Assembly: GCF_003063575.1 (NCBI RefSeq)
Contig: NZ_NESC01000001.1
Coordinates: 248,001-312,000, forward strand
From: Limnohabitans sp. Jir72
GTDB taxonomy: Bacteria > Pseudomonadota > Gammaproteobacteria > Burkholderiales > Burkholderiaceae_C
Length of the DNA: 64,000 bases
Direction: 5' to 3'
Shown here piece after piece: positions 39,601 to 45,600 of the stretch. The notes under the pieces were generated by a model. The model ran no database searches and was not told where the DNA came from. It saw only the letters and a program-made list of their open reading frames with translations. The position numbers and the translations under genes are program-made. Within the stretch, counting starts at the first letter, position 1. Every line of letters begins with the position of its first letter.

Positions 39601-42600
39601 TTGAGCCAGCCGTCGTCGTTGCTGTCGGTGCTGATGAGCAGGCCCAGGGCGTTGCCGCCGTTGGGGGGGGTGATGTCGGTGTTGTAGGCGACGCTGATTT
39701 GGTTGTTGGCTTCTTGGACGGTGCCTGCAACGCCTGCGGCGTAGGTGTCTTTGTTGAGGTTGCCGGTGGTGTCGCTGAATTTGCCCGAGGCGATGCCGAT
39801 GGTGGCGGTGCCGACCTGCCCTGCTGCGGGGGTGTAGGTGGCGGTGTATTGGGTGTTGTTGCTGCCTGCAACGGCGCTCAGGCCGGTGATTTGGCCGCTG
39901 GAGACGTCGATGTCAGAGGTGACGAAGCTGGCGGGGTTGACGGGTTCGCTGAAGGTGAAGACGATGGTTTCGGTGGTGCCGCTGGCACCGATGCCGTTGC
40001 CGACCACGTTGGTGCCGGTGCGGGTGATGGCCACGGTGGGCGCTGTGGTGTCGGCGGGGTTGGCGGTGGTGTTGAAGGCGGCGCTGACGAGGTTGTTGGC
40101 TTCGTAGTTGGCGCTGGTGTTGTCGTAGGTGTCGGTGTTGAGGTTGCCTGCGGTGTCGCTGAATTTGCCTGCGAGCACGCCGATGCTGGCGGTGCCGGTG
40201 CTGCCGCTGTTGGGCGTGAAGGTGGCGGTGTATTGGGTGTTGTTGCTGCCCGCAACAGCGACCAGGTTGGTGATGGTGCCGCCTTGGGCGTTGATGTCGC
40301 TCAGGGTGAAGTCGGCGGTGGCTTCGGTGAAGTTGAAGTAGATGGTTTCGGCACCGGTGATGGTGCCTGTGCCGGTGCGGATGACTTCGACTTTGGGGGC
40401 GGTGGTGTCAACGGTGTTGGTGTTGAAGCCGATGCTGACTTGGTTGTTGGTTTCAACAACGTGGTTGGCGACGTTGTCGGCGGTGGCGCTGTAGGTGTCG
40501 AGGTTGTTGTTGCCTGCGGCGTCGGCAAATTTGCCTGCCGTGACGCCGATGGTGGCTGTGCCGCTGGCGCCCGCTGTGGGCACGAAGGTGGCGGTGTAGA
40601 GGTGGTAGCCGGTGCTGGCGTTGCCCGAGCTGGGCACGGCGCTCCAGTTGGTCAGGGTGCCGCCGGTGACGGTGATGTCGCTTTGGTCGAAGGTGAGCGA
40701 GTTTTCGCTGAGGGTGAAGGTGATGGTGTCGCTGTTGCCTGTGGCCAGGTTGCCTGTGCCTGCGCGGGCCACGCTGATGGTGGGCGCGGTGGTGTCGGGC
40801 GTGGGTGTGGGGTTGGCGGTTGTGTTGACGGGGATGTCAATTTTGTTGTTGGCTTCCAGCACGTCGGTGCTGGCGTTGGTTTGGTAGGTGTCGAGGTTGC
40901 TGTTGCCTGCGGCGTCGGTAAATTTGCCCGAGAGTACGCCAATGGTGAGGGTGCCGTTTTGTCCGGCAGCGGGCGTGTAGGTGGCGGTGTATTGGGTGTA
41001 GCCGGTGCCTGCGGTGCCGCTGGTGGGCACTGCGGTGAAGTTGCTGAGTGTGCCTTTGCTGGTGTCGTAGGTGACGTCGCTCAGGGTGAAGTCTTTGGTG
41101 GCTTCGGAGATGGTGAAGCTGATGGTTTCGGCGCTGGTGAGTGTGCCGGTGCCCAGGCGCGCCACGGCAATGGTGGGCGGTGCGCTGTCCACGCTGGTTT
41201 GGTTGGTGGCGAAGTTGACGGTGTTGTTGGCTTCTGCGCCGTCGTTGTTGGCGTTGGCGGCGGCGTCGGAGAATTTGCCCGAGGCGACGCTGACGGTGCC
41301 GGTGAAGCCGCTGCCCGCTGTGGGGGTGTAGGTGGCGGTGTAGGTGCTGCCCGAGCCTGCAAAGTTGCTGAGGGTGCCGCCGGTGACTTGCACGTCTTCG
41401 GCTTTGAAGTCGGTGACGGCTTCAGAGACGGTGAAGGTGATGGTGCTGGTTTGGCCTGCGGTGAGGCTGCTCTTGTCGGCGCTGACCACGATGGTGGGGG
41501 CGACGGTGTCGATGGTGAAGGGGGTGCCGTTGGTGGGCGCACCTGCCGCGCCGCCCACGGGGGTGACGGTGATGACGGGGGTGTAGGTGTTGTCTGGCAG
41601 GGCCGCAGGGACGTTGATGGTGTATTGGCCGTTGGCGTCTGCGGTGGTGGTGTAGTGCACGCCGTTGATGAGGACGTCTACGGCCGAGCCTGCAGGGGCG
41701 GTGCCGCTGTAGGTGGGGGTGTTGTCTTGGGTGAGGTTGTCGCCTGCGGTGCCGGTGTCGGAGCTGCTGGCCAGGGCGCCGGTGGCGGTGCCGCTGATGA
41801 CGGTGTTGGTGCTCAGGCGGACTTCGTTGTTGGCGTCTGCGCCGTCGGCGTTGGCGTTGCCTGCGGCGTCGCTGAATTTGCCGCTGTCGACCCGGATGAC
41901 GCTTGGCACGGTGCTGTTGGCGTTGGGGGTGTAGACGGCGGTGTAGACCAGGGGGTTGGCGCTGCTTTGGACCAGGTTGGCCATGGTGCCACCGGTGACG
42001 CTGACGTCGGCGGTGGTGAAGTCTGTGCTGGCTTCACTGAGGGTGAAGGTGATGATGCTGGTTTGACCGGCCAGGAGCGCGGTTTTGTCGGCGCTGATGG
42101 CGATGGTGGGGGCCACGCGGTCGACACCGGTGGTGTCGGTGGTGAGGGTGAGTTTGTTGTTGGCGTCTGCGCCGTCGGTGTTGAAGTTGCCTGCCGCGTC
42201 AGACAGTTGCTGCGAGGCGACGCTGATGACGCCGGGCGTGGTGCTGCCCGCTGTGGGGGTGAAGGTGGCGGTGTAGACCTTGGGGTCGGTGGCGCTTTGC
42301 ACCAGGGTGCTGAGTTTGCCGCCGGTCACGAGCACGTCGCTGTCGGTGAGGTCTTTGACGATTTCGGAGGTGGTGAAGGTGATGGTGGCGGTTTGGCCGC
42401 TGGCCAGCGTGGCTTTGTCGCTGCTGATGGCGATGGTCGGGGCCACGGTGTCGATGGTGAAGGCGGTGCCGTCGGTGGTGACGGGGGTGCTGCCTGAAGC
42501 TGCAGGGGTGATGGTGATTTTGGGGACGTAGGTGCCGTCGGGCAGGTTGTTGACGGCGGGGATGGTGTAGGTGCCGTCGGGTGCTGCGGTGGTGGTGTAG

Positions 42601-45600
42601 TGGACGTTGTTGATGACCACGTCGACTGCCGAGCCTGCTGGCGCTTTGCCGGTGATGCCGGGGGTGGTGTTGTTGGTGGTGTTGTCGCCTTTGGTGCCGC
42701 TGTCGGTCGCCGCAGACAGGTAGCCCGTGCCGCCACCTGCGATGGTGTTGGTGGGGATGCTCAGGGTGTTGTTGAGGTCTGCGCCGTCGGTGTTGAAGTT
42801 GTTGGCGGCGTCAGAGAATTTGGACGAGGCGACGCTGATGACAGCGGGCGCATTGCTGTTGGCTGCAGGCGTGAATGTGCCTGTGAAGACGCCGTTGCTG
42901 CCGGTGATGTTGCTCAGGGTGCCGCCAGTGACTTTGATGTCGGCGTCGGCGAAGTCGTTGACGCTGGTGTCTACCGTGCTGTCGGTGGCCGACTTGGAGA
43001 TGGTGAAGGTGACGGTGGTGGTTTGTCCGGCCAAGAGGCTGGCTTTGTCGGCCGTGATGGCGATCACGGGGGCGGTGGTGTCGATGGTGAAGGGGGTGAT
43101 GTCTGTGGAGACAGGCACGCCGCCGCCTGCCGGGGTGACGTTCAGAACCGGTTTGTAGGTGCCGTCTGGCAGGTTGGTGGGTTGGGTGAAGTTCCAGCTG
43201 CCGTCGGGTTTGACGGTGACGGGGTAGGTTTGGCCATTGATGGTGACGGTGGCGCTGGCACCCGGGGGGATCTTGCCGCTGAGGGCGGGGGTGTTGTCGT
43301 TGGTGTTGTTGTCGCCCAATACGCCGCTGTCGCTGCCGGCGTCGAGTTTGCCGTTGGCGGTGCCGGTGCTGTTGTTGCCGTCGGCTTTGGCGGTGTTGCC
43401 TGCGGTGTCGACCGCTGTGGCGGTGATGGGGCCTGCGGTGACGTTGCTGGTGGGTGTGAAGCTCCACTGGCCTGAGGCGTTGGCGGTGGTGCTGCCAATG
43501 ACTTGGCCATTGATGTCTTTGAGGGTGACGATGTCACCGGCTTCGGCGGTGCCGACGATGGCGTTGGTGGTGCCTGCGGTGCCTGAGTTGGTGATGGCCA
43601 CCGTGGTGACGGTGTCGATGGTGAAGGGGGTGCCGCTGGTGGGCGTGCCTGCGGTGCCGCCCACGGGGGTGACGGTGACCGATGGGGTGTAGGTGCCGTC
43701 GGTCAGGCCGGTGGGCACGTTGAGGCTGTATTTGCCGTTGGCGTCTGTGGTGGCTGTGAAGGGGCCGTAGGTGGTGCCGTTGGGGCCTGCCAGGGTGACG
43801 GAGACGGTGGAGCCTGCGGGGGCTGTGCCGGTGATGTCGGGGGTGTTGTCCAGGGTGCGGTTGTCGCCTTGGGTGCCGCTGTCGCTGGATGAGGCCAGGC
43901 TGGCGGTGGCGGTGCCGATGACGGTGTTGGTGTCGATGCGGACGGTGTTGTTGACATCCGAGCCGTCAAGGTTGTTGTTGCCTGCGGCGTCGGTGAAGGC
44001 GTTGTTGCCCACGCTGATGACGGCTTGTGCGGTGCTGCCCGGTGTGGGCGTGAAGATGGCTTTGTAGACCTTGGGGTCGGTGCTGCTTTGCACGAAGTTG
44101 GACAGTGTGCCGCCGGTGACGGTGATGTCGCTTTGCACAAAGTTGGCGCTGGCCTCAGACAGTGTGAAGGTGATGACCGAGGTTTGGCCTGCGGTGAGCG
44201 CGGCTTTGTCGGCGCTGATGGCGATGGTGGGCGCGGTGGTGTCAACAACCGTGGTGTCGGTGGCCATGAGGACCGCGTTGTTGGCGTCGTTGCCGTCGGT
44301 GTTGGTGTTGCCTGCGGCGTCGGTGAAGACGCTGCTGCGCACGCGCACGACGCTGTCGGCTTTGCTGGCCGCTGTGGGGGTGAAGCTGGCGGTGTAGACG
44401 GAGGGGCTGACTTGCGTGAAGTTGCTCAGGGTGCCGCCGCTGACTTCGACGTCGCTTTGCACGAAGTCGGTGACGCCTTCAGACAGGGTGAAGGTGATGG
44501 TGGCGCTGTCGCCGGTGCGCAGTTGCGTTTTGTCGCTGCTGACCACGATGCTGGGGGGCACGGTGTCGATGGTGAAGGGGGTGCCGTTGTGCGGCGTGGT
44601 CACGCTGCCGGTGGTGATGTTGAGCACCGGGGTGTAGGTGCCGTCAGGCAGGTTGGTGGGCTGGGTGAAGCTCCAGCTGCCGTCGGGGTTGACCGTGACG
44701 GGGTAGGTTTGGTTGCCGATGGTGACGCTGGCTGTGGAGCCTGCAGGCACGGTGCCTTTGAGGGTGGGCGTCGTGACGTTGGTTTTGTTGTCGCCTGGCA
44801 AGCCGCTGTCGTTGGGGGCTGCGGGGTCGAGGTAGGCGGTGCCGCCACCGACTTTGGTGTTGGTGGGGATGGCCAGGTTGTTGTTGAGGTCTGCGCCGTC
44901 GGTGTTGAAGTTGCTGGCGGCGTCAGACAGGCGGCCGTTGGTCACGCTGATGGTGCTGGTGGCGGTGCTGCCTGCGGTGGGCGTGAAGGTGGCGGTGTAG
45001 ACCGTGGGGCTGACTTTGGTCCAGTTGGACAGGGTGCCGCCGGTGGCTTGCACGTCTTCTTGCTGGAAGTCGCTGACGGCTTCTGAGACGGTGAAGGTGA
45101 CTTGGGTGGTTTGACCGGCGAGCAGCTGGCCTTTGTCTGCCGTGATGGCGATGGTGGGGGCCGTGTTGTCAATGGTGAAGGGGGTGCCGTCGGTGGGCGT
45201 GCCCGCCGTGCCGCCTGCGGGCGTGACGGTGATTTTGGGGGTGTAGGTGCCGTCGGTCAGGTTGGCGGGTACTTTGATGCTGTAGTTGCCGTTGGCGTCG
45301 ACCACGGCGCTGTAGGGGCCGGTGGTGGTGCCGTTGGGGCCTGCCAGGGTGACCGAGACGGTGGAGCCAGGGGTGGCTTTGCCGGTGAGTTCGGGGTTGA
45401 CGTTTTTGGTGACGTTGTCGCCTTTGGCACCGCTGTCGCTGTCTGTGGCGAGGAAGCCAGAGGTGTTTGCGACTGGAGTGACGGGGGTGACGCCACCACC
45501 GCCGCCACCGCCTGCTGCAGCTGCCGCACCTGCCGCACCTGCCGCACCTGCCGCACCGAGCGCGGCCAGCAAGGGGTTGAAGGCCAGCACGGCCAAAGCG

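Noticed and set aside
30492..42497. An open frame of 4001 codons on the plus strand, opposite the adhesin
   Set aside because: Its translation is almost pure Gly, Ala, Val, Asp and Arg in patterns that mirror the adhesin repeats. It is a stop-free shadow created by the GC-rich, repetitive codons of the minus-strand gene, with no domain, start signal or conservation evidence.
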